A stretch of 64,000 bases of DNA from Cepaea nemoralis. Taxonomy: Eukaryota > Mollusca > Gastropoda > Stylommatophora > Helicidae. The translations under genes were made by a program, and so were the position numbers. The notes under the pieces are model-generated. The model was not told the DNA's origin and ran no database searches. It saw nothing but the letters and a program-made list of their open reading frames with translations. The stretch covers positions 16,001 through 80,000 of the forward strand of contig JACEFZ010017865.1 of NCBI GenBank assembly GCA_014155875.1. Reading direction: 5' to 3'. Positions 1 to 10,266 of the stretch are shown here, piece by piece; the first letter of the stretch is position 1, and each line of letters starts with the position of its first letter.

Positions 1-123
1 TGTACGTCTTGAAGCCCGTGTTGGACATTTCCAACACCTGTTATATTGAATACTTCATTGGTATTCTCCAGCTTCCACAAAACACAGTTAGAACATAGTA
101 ATAACTATTGTAACTAATGAAAT

Positions 124-221
124 GAATTGTCGGCACATTTTTTGATGACATCATTTACTTCATTTTTCAGATTTGACCTACATACAAAGTATAGGGAGAC
201 TTTATAAACACGTTGTATATA
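124..221. mobile_element. Right end of a mariner-like MITE (partial copy)
   Basis: This segment matches the right half of the better preserved MITE at 62821-63055. It shares the block ending in cattttt cagattt, then ctacatacaaagt, then a terminal stretch resembling tttacgaacaccctgta. The left end is not recognisable, because it has diverged or lies outside the window. It has no coding capacity. The family would be mobilised in trans by a Tc1/mariner-type transposase; that is inferred from the TA-flanked relative, not from this copy. Confidence 0.55.
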
Positions 222-254
222 CACGGTAAGTAGAGGCAAACAATGCTTGCGGTC

Positions 255-328
255 GTATAATCAGGAACGATGCATTGGAAAACCTCGTGATCACTGGACA
301 GATCAGCAATAAACGAGGCAGGGCCAGA

Positions 329-331
<3 letters not shown>
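255..331 (+). pseudogene. LINE-E/F type 3' end fragment leading into (GA)n
   Basis: One frame reads RNDALENLVITGQISNKRGR followed by ARPRE. This is a decayed version of the C-terminal motif of RTE-like reverse transcriptases (compare REALENTMTTGKIEGKRGRG in the minus-strand copy at 37676-37985). The sequence then runs directly into a (GA)n tract that appears to have expanded from the ccaagagaga stretch in the element. Only about 25 codons remain and no catalytic part is present. Confidence 0.5.

Positions 332-410
<79 letters not shown>
332..410. repeat. (GA)n microsatellite
   Basis: About 39 uninterrupted GA units followed by G-rich sequence. The tract begins inside a LINE 3' fragment, which gives a likely seed. 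Arg-Glu or Ser-Leu reading frames across it are artefacts. The following 430-870 stretch holds nothing I recognise. Confidence 0.97.
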
Positions 411-412
<2 letters not shown>

Positions 413-875
413 GAGGGGGAGGGAGTGGTCGCCATGGCTAAGTGTCAAAGCCGCCTGCCTCCCGCTAGGAAGCTCACAAGTTCGATGTCAGAATCCGTCA
501 ATCTGTTCACGTGTGCAGTTTATTTCGAAGAGTCATTGATATCATCGCTGGAAAGACCCAGTTCGTGCAATGTGGACACTTTCGACCGGCCGTTCAGCTG
601 ACAACCCGCCGAGCCATAAGGGGTGGACACCGGTGACATGAAATCGATCCGCTTGTCTCCAACCCATTTAAAACTTAGGCATAAACAAAACAGTTTCGTT
701 CTCTGTAATTGAACGAAGCGCATATGGACAAACATTGGCATTCCAATACACGGCAGGCCCTAACAAACTCTGCAAAAATCAATACGGGCAAGGTCACAAA
801 GGGGACATATACGCGTTCAAACTTATTTTTAACACAGGGGTTATTCTCGGCAGTTTAAAAAAAAATATAGTACGT

Positions 876-1190
876 GCAGACATTAATCTGATAAATTTCG
901 ATGCAAAAGCAGTAGGACAAAAGAAGAAGAAGAAGAAGAAGAAGAAGAAGAAGAAGAAGAAGAAGAAGAAGAAGAAGAAGAAGAAGAAGAAGAAGAAGAA
1001 GAAGAAGGAGGAGGAGGAGAAGGTGGAGGAGGAGGAAAAGGAGCAGGAGTATGAGGAGGAGGAGGAGCAGACATTATAGTGATAAATTTCGCTGCAAAAG
1101 CAGTGGGACAAAAGAAGGAGAAGGACGAGGAGGTGTAGGAGGAGAAGAAGGAGGAGTATGAGAAGGAGGAGGAGGAGATAACAACATTAT
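876..1190. repeat. 191-bp tandem duplication carrying (GAA)n purine tracts
   Basis: The block gcagacatta...gataaatttcg.tgcaaaagcagt.ggacaaaag occurs at 876-919 and again from 1067, a period of 191 bp. Each copy runs into a purine-only tract, pure (GAA)n at 920-1006 and degenerate GGA/GAA at 1110-1183. A third partial start (acattattct) follows at about 1185. The unit looks like the tail of a retroposon that was duplicated together with its A/G-rich 3' tract. The region 1190-1480 has nothing recognisable. Confidence 0.8.
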
Positions 1191-1481
1191 TCTAAGAGAC
1201 ATCAGGCAATACTGTAGAAAGGTTGGCATGAGGAAAGAAAGGTGTACAAACACGCGGGTTTGTGGAAATATTATTTATAAAGGGAAACCAAAGATAGCAT
1301 CGCCATTTGTATTTAGAATAATGAAATTAGTTCCATGTAGTTTACTTTACACGACTTCGCAATCAACTCCAACGTATTTTGACTGTTAGTGATTGACTAA
1401 GCAATGTTAGTTCAGTAATTTGCCATTGCTTTCTACCATCAAAATTAACGGAAAATTGCCTACTTCCAAATATCCCCCAGC

Positions 1482-1562
1482 TGATTTCGAACCGAGGCTC
1501 GATATAACGGGGGATTGTGAAACTGCGCGTCTCATTACCCCCTAAGCCACAGTGCCGGTTTC
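1482..1562 (-). repeat. tRNA-derived SINE head (unassigned)
   Basis: On the minus strand this reads as a tRNA-like 5' region. An A box (TGGCTTAGGGGGTAATGAGA) is followed about 35 nt later by a B box (GGTTCGAAATC). The stems are not fully paired, so it is not a working tRNA gene. A SINE or tRNA relic is the best reading. I could not trace a body or tail. Confidence 0.5.
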
Positions 1563-1704
1563 ATCACGAAGACTAAAACAATATATTGCACAATTTATTG
1601 CCTGGCTTATTCCACTGTATCTGGTCAGTTTCCTACTACAGAATCAAGTTCAACATATACTGAAGTAGCGCAATGGATGATTTTACATGACACACATTGT
1701 TAGG

Positions 1705-2570
1705 GGTCCGCATGGCCGAATGAATAAGAGCCCACATTCTTAAATATCCGGTGTGCTGATGCCGAGTTAGCAGGTTTAACCTCTACACCGGTCCAGTTGG
1801 CACTAATATTTAACCAGCACACATCAATGCCTTCTCACGCCTGCTCTCTTATCAAATCCACAAGACAGGTAATCCAGCTACTATCCACGGCTGGATCTCC
1901 CACAATACAACCCACACATTGGGTTGGAGCCAACTGCTCAACTATAGAACCCACTCTGGGTTTAGGCCTACACTCAATACAGAACCCACTCTGGGGTTTT
2001 GGCCTACACTCAATACAGAACCCACTCTGGGGTTTTGGCCTACACTCAATACAGAACCCACTCTGGGTTCAGGCCTGTCTTCACAACTAGCAGAACAACA
2101 CCACCCGGAGCTCTCTCTTAAACGACCTGACCCGCAGTCGGTCTCTTCTCTCACTGACTTTCCAGTCTCCTGACTTCACACAACACACAACTCTCTTTCG
2201 CCCCATCCCCCTAGGGGTTTTTTCCCTCTACCCTCACTATTTTATTTCTCCGGACTGGCTGTCTTCTCATAGCCAGGTCAGTCACTTTACTGTCTCCCAC
2301 TCTCATCTCCATTCTTCCTCATGCTCGGTCACTCAACTCAATGTCAATGACCCAGGCTTATGTCAGTTGACTTCTCGTCCTGGACTTGGGGACGTAAATT
2401 ACTAGTACCTCTGAAGTCGGAATGGGTTTACCTGATGGCGAAGGACACTGGTAATAGAGAAAGCTAACCCACACGCAAAGATCAGTCCGGTGTACTAGAA
2501 GTACTTAGCTACGTGTGTGGAGTACGTTTGAGTTCAATGCGAGTAAACGAAAACAACAACTTCTGTGCCA
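1705..2570 (+). repeat. SINE S2, interrupted by an insertion
   Basis: The head 1705-1811 and the tail about 2366-2570 align to the uninterrupted S2 copies at 59760-60030 (+) and 39304-39598 (-). The head is tRNA-like (A box in cgcatggccgaatgaataag; B-box-like caggtttaacctc), with the spacing and the TGGCCGAATG form typical of class II (Leu/Ser) tRNAs. The shared tail includes ctcgtcctggacttggggac, atcagtccggtgtacta and gtttgagttcaatgcgag. It has no coding capacity and would be transcribed by Pol III if active. Confidence 0.7.
1812..2365 (-). repeat. Unclassified interspersed repeat inserted in S2
   Basis: This stretch splits SINE S2. Its reverse complement is related (roughly 70% by eye over the matching blocks) to the insertion at 35223-35889; both contain gttgtgtg.agtcagg.gactgg and ggcct.racccagagtgggtt. 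An internal 36-bp unit (gcctacactcaatacagaac...) is repeated three times at about 1963-2070. The class is unknown; a solo LTR or another non-coding element is possible. The boundaries are approximate. Confidence 0.5.
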
Positions 2571-2603
2571 TGATAACTGTCAACAAGGTGATTTTACAGA
2601 GAC

Positions 2604-2617
2604 GTTCATGTCTATTT
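2604..2617. repeat. Left target-site duplication of LINE-C copy C1
   Basis: The 14-mer gttcatgtctattt is repeated exactly at 3349-3362 and brackets the LINE-C insertion. Confidence 0.85.
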
Positions 2618-2630
2618 TACAAATAGATAA

Positions 2631-3032
2631 ATGACCATTAAAAGAACGGAGACATACAAATACCTGGGTACAATCTTCAACTGCTCCAACATCATAAGAG
2701 AAGAAATACAAACTAGAATCAACTCTGGAAATAAGATATACTATGCACTACAACATCTACTAAAATCAAATGCGCTATCTCGTAACACCAAAATCACAAT
2801 ATACAAAACACTGATTAGACAAGTTGTGCTGTATGGCTCTGAAATCTGGAGTACAACTAAAGGAGACGAAGCCTTGTTACAAACCTTTGAGAACAAAGTT
2901 TTAAGACGCATATTTGGACCCATTAGGGATACACAAAGTGGAGAGTGGAAAAGAAGAAGTAACAAAGACATTTATGATCTGTTTAAGTCCCCGCTAACCA
3001 TTGGTATCATGAAGGCTTATAGACTACAATAG
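2631..3032 (+). pseudogene. C-terminal reverse-transcriptase remnant of LINE-C
   Basis: 133 codons stay open. The product begins with TYKYLGTIFNCS and contains YKTLIRQVVLYGSEIW and LRRIFGPIRD. This is the thumb and C-terminal region that follows the RT palm in RTE-like LINE proteins. The palm (YADD) and the endonuclease are absent because the copy is 5'-truncated. The frame stops at ggcttatagactacaatag; in the paralogue the protein continues into the 3' end. It sits in the TSD-flanked insertion C1 and is a dead-on-arrival copy with no expected function. Confidence 0.8.
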
Positions 3033-3112
3033 CTGGGGCATATAGAAAGAATGGAAGATAATAGGGAAACAAAACCGTAGACCCCGAAGTATACCAAGAA
3101 GACGGTGGAGAG

Positions 3113-3229
<117 letters not shown>

Positions 3230-3348
3230 AGATCTACAAGCACTTGGAATCAACGACTGGCAAGAGAAGGTCAATCAGAGAGACGAATGGAGACGGATTG
3301 TATCTGCAGAAAAGAACCTCAATGGCTCGGAACGCTGAAGAAGTAGAA

Positions 3349-3557
3349 GTTCATGTCTATTTGTATACATTACTGTGATTTGCCCGTTCTATTTGTATAC
3401 ATTACTGTGATTTACCCTTTCTATTTGTATACGTTACTGAGATTTACCCGTTCATGTCTGTTTGTATACATTACTGTGATTTACCCTTTCTATTTGTATA
3501 CATTACTGTGATTTACCCGTTCATGCCTGTTTGTATACATTACTGTGATTTACCCGG
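3349..3557. repeat. 37-bp/32-bp minisatellite
   Basis: About six units of gttcatgtctatttgtatac + attactgtgatttaccc, some lacking the catgt pentamer. LINE-C C1 inserted into the first recognisable unit: a diverged unit (gtgattttacagagacgttcatg) lies left of the element. Confidence 0.9.
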
Positions 3558-3924
3558 GTGTACAATTATGTAAATGTTGGCAACGCCTCGATCTATAGTT
3601 ACACTATACATCATCAATGTTGTCCGTGTGTGACGTATGGCTACCTACTGATGTTTGTGGTGACCTACATTAGACGGACTGGAGCCTCCGCTGGAGGTAC
3701 AACAATAACCACAGCTGAGGAGGCAGGTTTAACGAGACCGAATTTAGAATTTTTGCTTTGAAAATTGGAATCTGCTGGAGATAGGCCGCAGTTCGTGGAG
3801 GAACCGGCCGACCTAGCAGATTGGAATCCAGCAATAGCTTCTGAAGGAGAAAGGCGGCGGTTCCTTGGAGAGATCAGACCGGCCTAGTATATTTTGTTGG
3901 GTAATAACATTGTATCCGCTAACG

Positions 3925-3990
3925 GGAAGGTTAATCTGGTCAATAAATGCCTTAAGAAGTCGTATGTGTCGACCAAAAGGTGCAAATATC
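3925..3990 (+). repeat. Short interspersed repeat S6
   Basis: The block cgggaaggttaatctggtca...aaatgcc..agaagtcgtatgtgtcg recurs at 40876-40940, where it ends in a (GAA)n tail. It is therefore probably a retroposon 3' end. Just upstream (3755-3900) two diverged ~70-bp units (attggaatc...ccggcc.acctag) lie in tandem; I do not recognise them. Confidence 0.5.
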
Positions 3991-4065
3991 GCGGCTCCGC
4001 TATAAACAGGCACAACGCAATTACGTCTAACACATTTTGGACGAAGCTGACCACCTCCTGACGAA

Positions 4066-4378
4066 CAAGTCAAGCTGCAGAAGCTGCCGATTCAGCAAAT
4101 TAATGCTTTAACCGTCCGCATGTCGGAGCTTCGACCTTAGACCAGTTGCCGACCAAGACTTAGGACCTAGTCTGCCCTGCCATGACATTTAGTCTTTAGG
4201 TTGCATTTCCTCGCACCAGGGTAAGGCTTGTACCCTCCCAATTGCGCTCCTCCACCCGAAGACACTGGCACATGTGGATTGTTGGGTTTGGTGCCTCCCA
4301 ACATTCGGTGGTAACAGAAAGCAGGTAGTACCGTCTACTGCCATACGGTAGCTCAGTCATATCTGTCTAAGACCTGAC
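4066..4378 (+). repeat. Interspersed repeat S4 (3' two thirds)
   Basis: One of five copies of a long repeat. Blocks shared with 9508-9905 (-), 42384-42712, 45509-45692 and 60072-60500 (-) include ctgcagaagctgcc, cctgccatgacattta, tctttaggttgcatttcct and agcaggtagtaccgtctactg. In the 42384 copy the family begins with a tRNA-like head. It has no conserved reading frame that I trust. Confidence 0.75.
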
Positions 4379-5203
4379 TAACAAATGAACCGAATGACGG
4401 AGTCTAAAGACGGATACACAACCTTCTGTGCTCAGCAGTTTGGGTAGTAGTGATGACGTAGCTCCACCTCGACATACAAGCAACATACACATTCCCAGCA
4501 GACTTGTGAACTCTCCAAACAGTAACCACACCAAGTGGGTATTTCTTTTGTACCGTTACCATGCGAAATTCCTTTGCTTCTCTTGCACTGTTGCAGCGTG
4601 CATAGTTTGCAGTTCTTGAGAGGCTTCATCATAGCGGATGACTTGTCGATCCTACGACTTGTCTCACAGTTTTCGGTCGGTACAGCTCTGAGTCGGAAGA
4701 TTCGGGGGCGCAGTGGCTGTCACGCAGGCTTGCAGGCCTGGTGGTCTTGTTTGAACTCTCCACAGAAGCGGATATTTACAACTGACCCGGGCTCTAACCC
4801 AGCCTAAGATGTGCATGGGGACACGTGTACTGTGTACGTAAACGCCACAAGTCAGGAAAAGATCTTAACTGATCCAGCGCCAAACAAACAGTTGGTTTGG
4901 ACCAAACATGTAACACAATCAAATGAACAAGTATTAAATGTAAATTTCCGTCCACTTAGCATTGAAACTGTTGAACATACCACGAACACTAGACCCTAGT
5001 ATGGCGATATATCGTCCTTCTGGTCTCATGGAAGATCACATTCGGTGATATATTATCCTACAGCATGAAACAGTTTAAAGATGATCCTGTTGCAATCGAT
5101 GGCCAGATTAGAATCTGTTCATGGTGATGAGGTTTTAGCCAGCATACATCTCGACTTTGGCATGTCAATCTCAGTTTGTTTTGTTAGCTGGAAAATTCCG
5201 CAT
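4379..5203. other. No recognisable feature
   Basis: Unique-looking sequence with only short open frames. A weak tRNA-like run at about 4700-4800 (ggggcgcagtggctgtcacg...) lacks a convincing B box. I see no exon-like pattern. Confidence 0.5.
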
Positions 5204-5443
5204 GGCATTGCTGTAGGAGATCCGATGAATGTCTGCTGTAAGCTGAAGACGTCTACTGGCACCGCTGTAGCAGATCCCATGAATGTCTGCTGTAAGCTGA
5301 AGACATCTACATGGCACAACTGTAGGAGATGCAGAGAATGTCTGCTGTAAGTTGAAGACACCTACCTGGCACCGCTGTAGCAGATCCCACGAATGTCTGC
5401 TGTAAACTGAAGACGCTTACATGGCACCGCTGTAGCAGATCCG
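5204..5443. repeat. 55-bp tandem repeat, about 4.4 units
   Basis: Units of 54-55 bp share ggcaccgctgtagcagatcc, gaatgtctgctgtaa and ctgaagac; neighbouring units differ at several positions. Frames that cross it repeat MNVCCKLKTST because 55 is not a multiple of 3 and only parts stay open. From 5444 to 6425 I see nothing recognisable. Confidence 0.9.
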
Positions 5444-6425
5444 AATATGATTGAGAAGATGATCAAAACGTCAGCTGAAGAGGGAAGGTAAACCCGATCT
5501 AAGCTGGGCCGCGCATTGCTATGTTACAGAGAGGCGGCCGCATCAGGCGGCACCGTGAGGGGCGACATTGGCAGCGAAATCAAAATATAATTTGAATCAT
5601 TCAATAATTAAAAATCTTTAAGGGGCTGCATTAAGAAACAGAAAAAAAAACATTTAAAGAAAAAACATTTAAGAGGCACTTTTGAATACTTTCATCATAA
5701 TGATTAAATCTACCTAACGGCCCAGGATCTAAAGAAATATGTGGTGACCATGGATGCGCCAGCGAGACAAGAAGAATAATGCAATTAGAATGCAAACAGA
5801 CCAAAACTCAACCGTTCTTCTATTTAAGGAGAAACGAAAATGAAGATGACTTAGTAGAGGAGAAGAAGAAGACGATGCAGTATATGTCTGGTGTCTGTCT
5901 GTATGTCTGTCTAAAGATCTGTGAATTATATATCCATGTTTGTCGTTGAAAATGTCCGCCGATACATTTAAATAAGTATATCTGAAGGAGTGTCTCCCAC
6001 AAACAATAAACAATAGGGCTCATAACCGCATTACACTACACGAATAGTCCATAAACGTTATTAATTCATCCGCCCATTCTGAGTCTAACCGAAACCACCC
6101 GGGGAACAGACATAGGGAAGCGGCCAGTCAAATTACCCTACCGCTCAGAGAGAATGTTAAGTACTAACTGCGGTACTGATGCGTGGGTTGAGCGCTCCGT
6201 GTGAGGACGAGACGTGTGGGAGTCTGCAAAGTTTGCATGTTTACTCACAAACGTGTTTACACACCAAATATGGCGGCGTCTTAGAGGACGTCTTGGGAAG
6301 TTCAACAGAAATATCAATTGGGGAACCCTTTAATGCCACTAAGAGAGTTCATAAATAAACACACATGTGCTGTTTTGCGCAAGTTGTTTTTAGAAGTAGA
6401 AGTATGAAGAAGAGATTAGAGGAAG

Positions 6426-6433
6426 CACTAGAC
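6426..6433. repeat. 8-bp TSD, left of hAT MITE H1
   Basis: The octamer cactagac is repeated exactly at 6814-6821. Eight base pairs is the hallmark length for hAT transposons. Confidence 0.8.
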
Positions 6434-6813
6434 CAGTGGTTCTCAAGATTGAATTTTAAAGTTTCCGGGGGTGGGGGGGGGGGGGGGGGGGGGGGAGATT
6501 AAGATTATTTCAAGATCGCGTTAATACAAGAACCGATTACTTGATATTGTTTTTCCCTCCATACTTTATGGTTCTGTACTTCTCGCTCTTCTGAAATTTG
6601 TTTTTTAACGTAAGTAGAACCGCAAATCACGTTTTATGTAGACACCTAGACTTGTTCAAGTATGTTTTATTAAATTTAGCTTCCATTGTTACATATACTG
6701 TGTAGGGGCCAGGGGTAAGGGAATTTATAGGGAGGAAATACGAAAAAAAAGGGGATGACATTCTGAACATATGGTGAAGGTGTGTATGGACCAAAAAAGG
6801 TTGAGAAGAACTG
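6434..6813. mobile_element. Non-autonomous hAT element (MITE H1)
   Basis: A 380-bp element with imperfect terminal inverted repeats: the left end starts CAGTGGTTCTCAA and the right end read inward starts CAGTTCTTCTCAACC. It is flanked by the perfect 8-bp TSD cactagac. The interior has a poly-G run (about 6470-6496), and there is no transposase frame. These terminal motifs and the 8-bp duplication are typical of the hAT superfamily. A related diverged copy lies inverted at about 8800-9182. Confidence 0.85.
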
Positions 6814-6844
6814 CACTAGACAATATAAACACTGAAAGTTATAG

Positions 6845-6930
6845 TTACCACACTGGGATTCGAACCTGTCACCCCGTAATGACGACAGCGCCTCTCAGCA
6901 AGAACAAGTGTACTTCGACGCATGACTAAC
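6845..6930 (-). repeat. tRNA-derived SINE head (unassigned)
   Basis: The minus strand has an A-box-like segment (TTGCTGAGAGGCGC) and a perfect B box GGTTCGAATCC. The leader agttagtcatgcgtcgaagt reappears in inverted orientation at 7170-7201. It is not a foldable tRNA. It is probably a SINE whose body is lost. The sequence 7202-7709 shows nothing else I recognise. Confidence 0.5.
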
Positions 6931-7710
6931 TTACAACATAGGAACCGACTAATTATTTCTATTCTTTAAATGTTCGTTAATATACTGGACACACCTTTAC
7001 GGTCTGATGTGTTTGTATGTTTGTTATTTGATCAATGCTGGTTCAATATAAAATTCTGAGACCTATAATGTTATTTCGATGGTTAGATACGAATTATGTC
7101 TATATTCCACAGTTGTTTATTCATGTTGATGATTGGTTTGGCGAATAAAGACATTTTTCATAGAGATGTCTAGTTGGTCATGCGTCGAAGTACATTTGTT
7201 CCTGCACGTGCCTGTTCGTGCTTGAGGTCACGTTAATGAGTCCGCCCAAGGGTTAACTGTAATTCTTAACCACAGATCCGTTAGGTTATTGGGTGAGCCT
7301 ACATGCTATTGCAATATTCTATAAACACGGATAGGATTACATAATTAGTTCGTTCCATTTACTGGAACAGTCAAAGCAGGAATGGCTTCGTCTTAGTGTC
7401 AATATACTGGCTGAAAGCCCGCCTCCCCGAGGTCAAGTGTCATTTCCACTTCTGCAATATTTGCCATTCACTAGCAGCTAGCGAGTGCGGGAAAGAAAGT
7501 CCGAATGGCTCGGCGAGTAATATCCTTCCATTGTCCGAGCAAGGCTGGTCCAGGAAAACATGGAGTGTCCCTGCTGGATATGGGGAAATTCTATCTAAAG
7601 TGCTTGTGCAATTACAGATCTATTTTTGCATTTCAGTTGAGACAGGAAATGTTAAATTTGGTGAGTGGCGGTGTTGCACTAGTTCACATTTCGTTAGCAA
7701 GAATACAAAT

Positions 7711-8660
7711 TGAGTAGTGTCTGGATGTTTGATAAAACTGGGTAGTTTCTGGATGTTTGATAAACTGAGTAGTGGTTGGATGTTTGATGCTTGCTTGCTT
7801 ATGTTCGCTGGCTGCGAACTCCAGCGCGAAGTCCTGTATGCCGGATGAAGACATCCTGTTGTCCAACATCAGTGTGATGTCATACAGGACCTGAAGTTTG
7901 CGTGAGTATCCGTTGTCCCATGTCTGGCTTATTGGTATGCAGACTGGAGGTTCCTCGTCGTGCAGGCAGACACTCTTCGACTTCGGAGGAGGATGTTTGA
8001 TGAAACTAGGTAGTTTCTAAATGTCTGATAAAACTGAATAGTGTCTGAATGTTGATAAAACTGTAGTCTATGGGCGTTCAAAAAATCTGGGTAGTTTCTG
8101 GATGTTTGATAAACTGAGTAGTGGCTGGATGTTTGATGAAACTGGGTAGTGGCTGGATGTTTGATAAACTGAGTAGTGGCTGGATGTTTGATGAAACTGG
8201 CTAGTGGCTGGATGTTTGATAAACTGAGTAGTGGCTGGATGTTTGATGAGACTGGGTAGTTTCTGGATGTTTGATAAAACAGAGTAGTGTTTGGATGTTT
8301 GATGAAACTGGGTAGTGGCTGGATGTTTGATAAACTGAGTAGTCGCTGGATGTTTGATGAAACTGGGTAGTTTCTGGATGTTTGATAAAACTGGGTAGTT
8401 TCTGGATGTTTGATGAAACTGGGTAGTTTCTGGATGTTTGATAAAACAGAGTAGTGTCTGGATGTTTGATAACACTGTAGTATATGGGCGTTCAATAAAA
8501 TTGGGTAGGTTCTGAATGTTTGATAAAATTGTAGACTCTGGGCGTTCAATAAAACTGGGTAGTTTCGGGATGTTTGATAAAACTGGGTAGTTTTTGAATG
8601 TTTGATACAACTGCCATTTTTGGGCGTTCGATAAAACTCGGTATCTTCTAAATGTTTGAT
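7711..8660. repeat. 28-bp minisatellite with an inserted S5 repeat
   Basis: Degenerate units of 27-28 bp, ctggatgtttgataaaactg + ggtagttt, with alternating gataaa and gatgaa types suggesting higher-order structure. The array is split by S5 at 7790-7990. Because 28 x 3 = 84 bp, all three minus-strand frames can stay open and give false 180-276 aa proteins rich in IKHPETTQFYQTSRNYP. No gene is implied. Confidence 0.93.
7790..7990 (-). mobile_element. S5 repeat inserted in the 28-bp minisatellite
   Basis: On the minus strand this matches 53205-53410. The shared coding-like text includes MLDNRMSSSGIQDFA versus MLDNRIPSSDIQDFA, and LHTNKPDMGQRI in both. It ends in an (AAGC)n tail. Both sides carry ggatgtttgatg (7778-7789 and 7991-8002), consistent with a 12-bp TSD, though the target is itself a tandem repeat, so the duplication is not independent proof. 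The family is unknown; a 5'-truncated retrotransposon 3' end is most likely. Confidence 0.6.
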
Positions 8661-8799
8661 AATAAGCCAGTATTGCGCAGTCTCTCGAGGATAGATAGCC
8701 ACATGCAACTGATTGGTTTCTTGATGATCGATAATTGGATTTGCATTGAACAATGTCATGACGTTCAGAGCGAGTGGGATAGGGCAGCTAATTAAGTGA

Positions 8800-9182
8800 T
8801 TTGGTCAAGGGCCCCCCTTTGCCATATGTTCAGAACGTCACTCTCCCCCCCCCCCCCCTCCTTTTCGAATTTATTCCCTATAAATTCCCCCACCCCACCC
8901 TTACACAGTATACATAAAAATGGAAGCTAAATTTAATTACTTATACTAGAACGAGTCTAGACGTCTACATAAAATGTGATTTGTGGGTCTATTTAAGGCA
9001 TAAAACAAATGTCATTAGGGCGAGAAGTACAGAACCGTAAAATTCAGAGGGAAAAACAATATCAAGTAACTGATTCTTGCATTCATGCGATCTTGAAATA
9101 ATCTTAATCCCCCTCCCCCCTGGAAACCCTAAAGTTCCCCCGGGGCGGGGGGTGGGAATTCCCCACCGGTTGAGAACCACTG
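8800..9182 (-). mobile_element. Diverged hAT MITE H1 copy
   Basis: Inverted and diverged relative of H1: shared blocks include gccatatgttcagaa, ccctataaattccc, a variant of tatgtagacacctagacttg, and the terminus ggttgagaaccactg at 9168-9182. The opposite terminus is not recognisable and I see no TSD. It contains poly-C runs. Confidence 0.65.
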
Positions 9183-9213
9183 TTCTAGCAAGTTCTATCT
9201 GTTATAGAGAGAG

Positions 9214-9414
9214 GATTTTTTCCGCATAATCTTTACAGGTCATCGCTGTCAACACCAGAATTTTACCGCTGTCGTTGATTTCTTGGCAAGATTACGCTCA
9301 GTAGTTTGCCATTGCTTTCTGAGAAGCCGGCTCACTTATCCCGTAAATTACCAACGCGGCGAGAACCGCTTCCAATTCTCGCGCTCTGCGTTACCCTCCG
9401 TGGATAAACGGGAT
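9214..9414 (-). repeat. SINE S1 copy
   Basis: Reads as S1 on the minus strand: tRNA-like head, block AAAGCAATGGCAAACTACTG, then TTGCCAAGAAATCAAC and a tail related to gatgtcctgtaaaggatatg. The 9-mer tagagagag on both sides (9205-9213 and 9415-9423) is a plausible TSD but of low complexity. It would be Pol III transcribed and mobilised in trans by an RTE-like LINE. Confidence 0.7.
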
Positions 9415-9507
9415 TAGAGAGAGAATAGTGTTGTTAAATAATAGAGAAACAATGACGGAAATCAAGGAAACAACCACTGTTGTATATCAACATTCACCAT
9501 TTTGACA

Positions 9508-9905
9508 CAGGACTAGATATAATAAGTGAGCTACCGTATAACAGTAGACGGTACTACCTGCTTTCTGTTAGCGTCGAATGTTGGGCGGCGCTCACCAAAC
9601 CCGACACCCCACATTGTGATAACGGCTTCGAGCAAAGGAGCGCAATTAAAGGGTAGACGCCTTATACTGGTGAGAGGAAATGCACCCTAAAGACTAAGTG
9701 TCATGGCAGGGCAGACCAGACCCGCGGCAACAGGTCTGGGACAGCAGCTCCGACAGGCGGACAGTTAGAGCATTGCTTTGTTAATCCGGCAGCGTCTGCA
9801 GCTTGTCTTGTTCCAGCCGTATCGGTGTTACCTTTCCTCTGGAGTAAACTAGACAGGCCGAGATAGGGGTCTTGTTGCATGGGCAACACATGGTCTCTAC
9901 ATTTC
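9508..9905 (-). repeat. Interspersed repeat S4
   Basis: The minus strand follows the same order as the plus-strand copies: acatg..ttg.ccatgcaacaag, ctccagaggaaaggtaacac, cggagct, ctgccatgacactta, tttagggtgcatttcctctc and gcaggtagtaccgtctactg. No gene is present. Confidence 0.75.
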
Positions 9906-10007
9906 AGAACGGGCGTTGTGCTATGAGAAGGTTATTATGCCTTGTTTTAAAGCACAATGTACCACACTTGCGTCTGTCATGACGGCAAGGTGCCAATGTG
10001 TGACTCA

Positions 10008-10165
10008 TGGAAGCCGTGGTCACGTGGGGGATAGTCGCTCGCATGCCGACCACGTGATCACGGGTTAGAATCCGCATTAGGTCGAATGTTTTAAATGACC
10101 TTGGCTTCCCGGTCGACCCATCCAGAATTGGGTACTAGGAAATGTTTGTGGAGCAAACTCTCAGG
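10008..10165 (+). repeat. SINE S3 copy
   Basis: tRNA-like head (gccgtggtcacgtgggggat as A-box region; cgggttagaatccg as diverged B box), followed by the family body ggtcgacccatccagaattg + ggtactaggaaatg. That body recurs at 39885-40075 (-), 46450-46640 (+) and 57720-57905 (-). Confidence 0.65.
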
Positions 10166-10266
10166 TAAGTAGGAACACTTTTTTCTCAAATTTTCATTTT
10201 CTCTCCATTTCTCTCATTTTTTCATCTTTTTATTCTTATCATCTCATCGTTACGCCTTAATGTAGT

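Noticed and set aside
735..1079. Lys/Glu-rich 114-aa protein
   Set aside because: Translation of the (GAA)n purine tract.
7711..8660. CRISPR-like direct repeats of 28 bp
   Set aside because: Units abut without unique spacers, and the setting is eukaryotic. The same holds for the 29-, 35- and 37-bp arrays.
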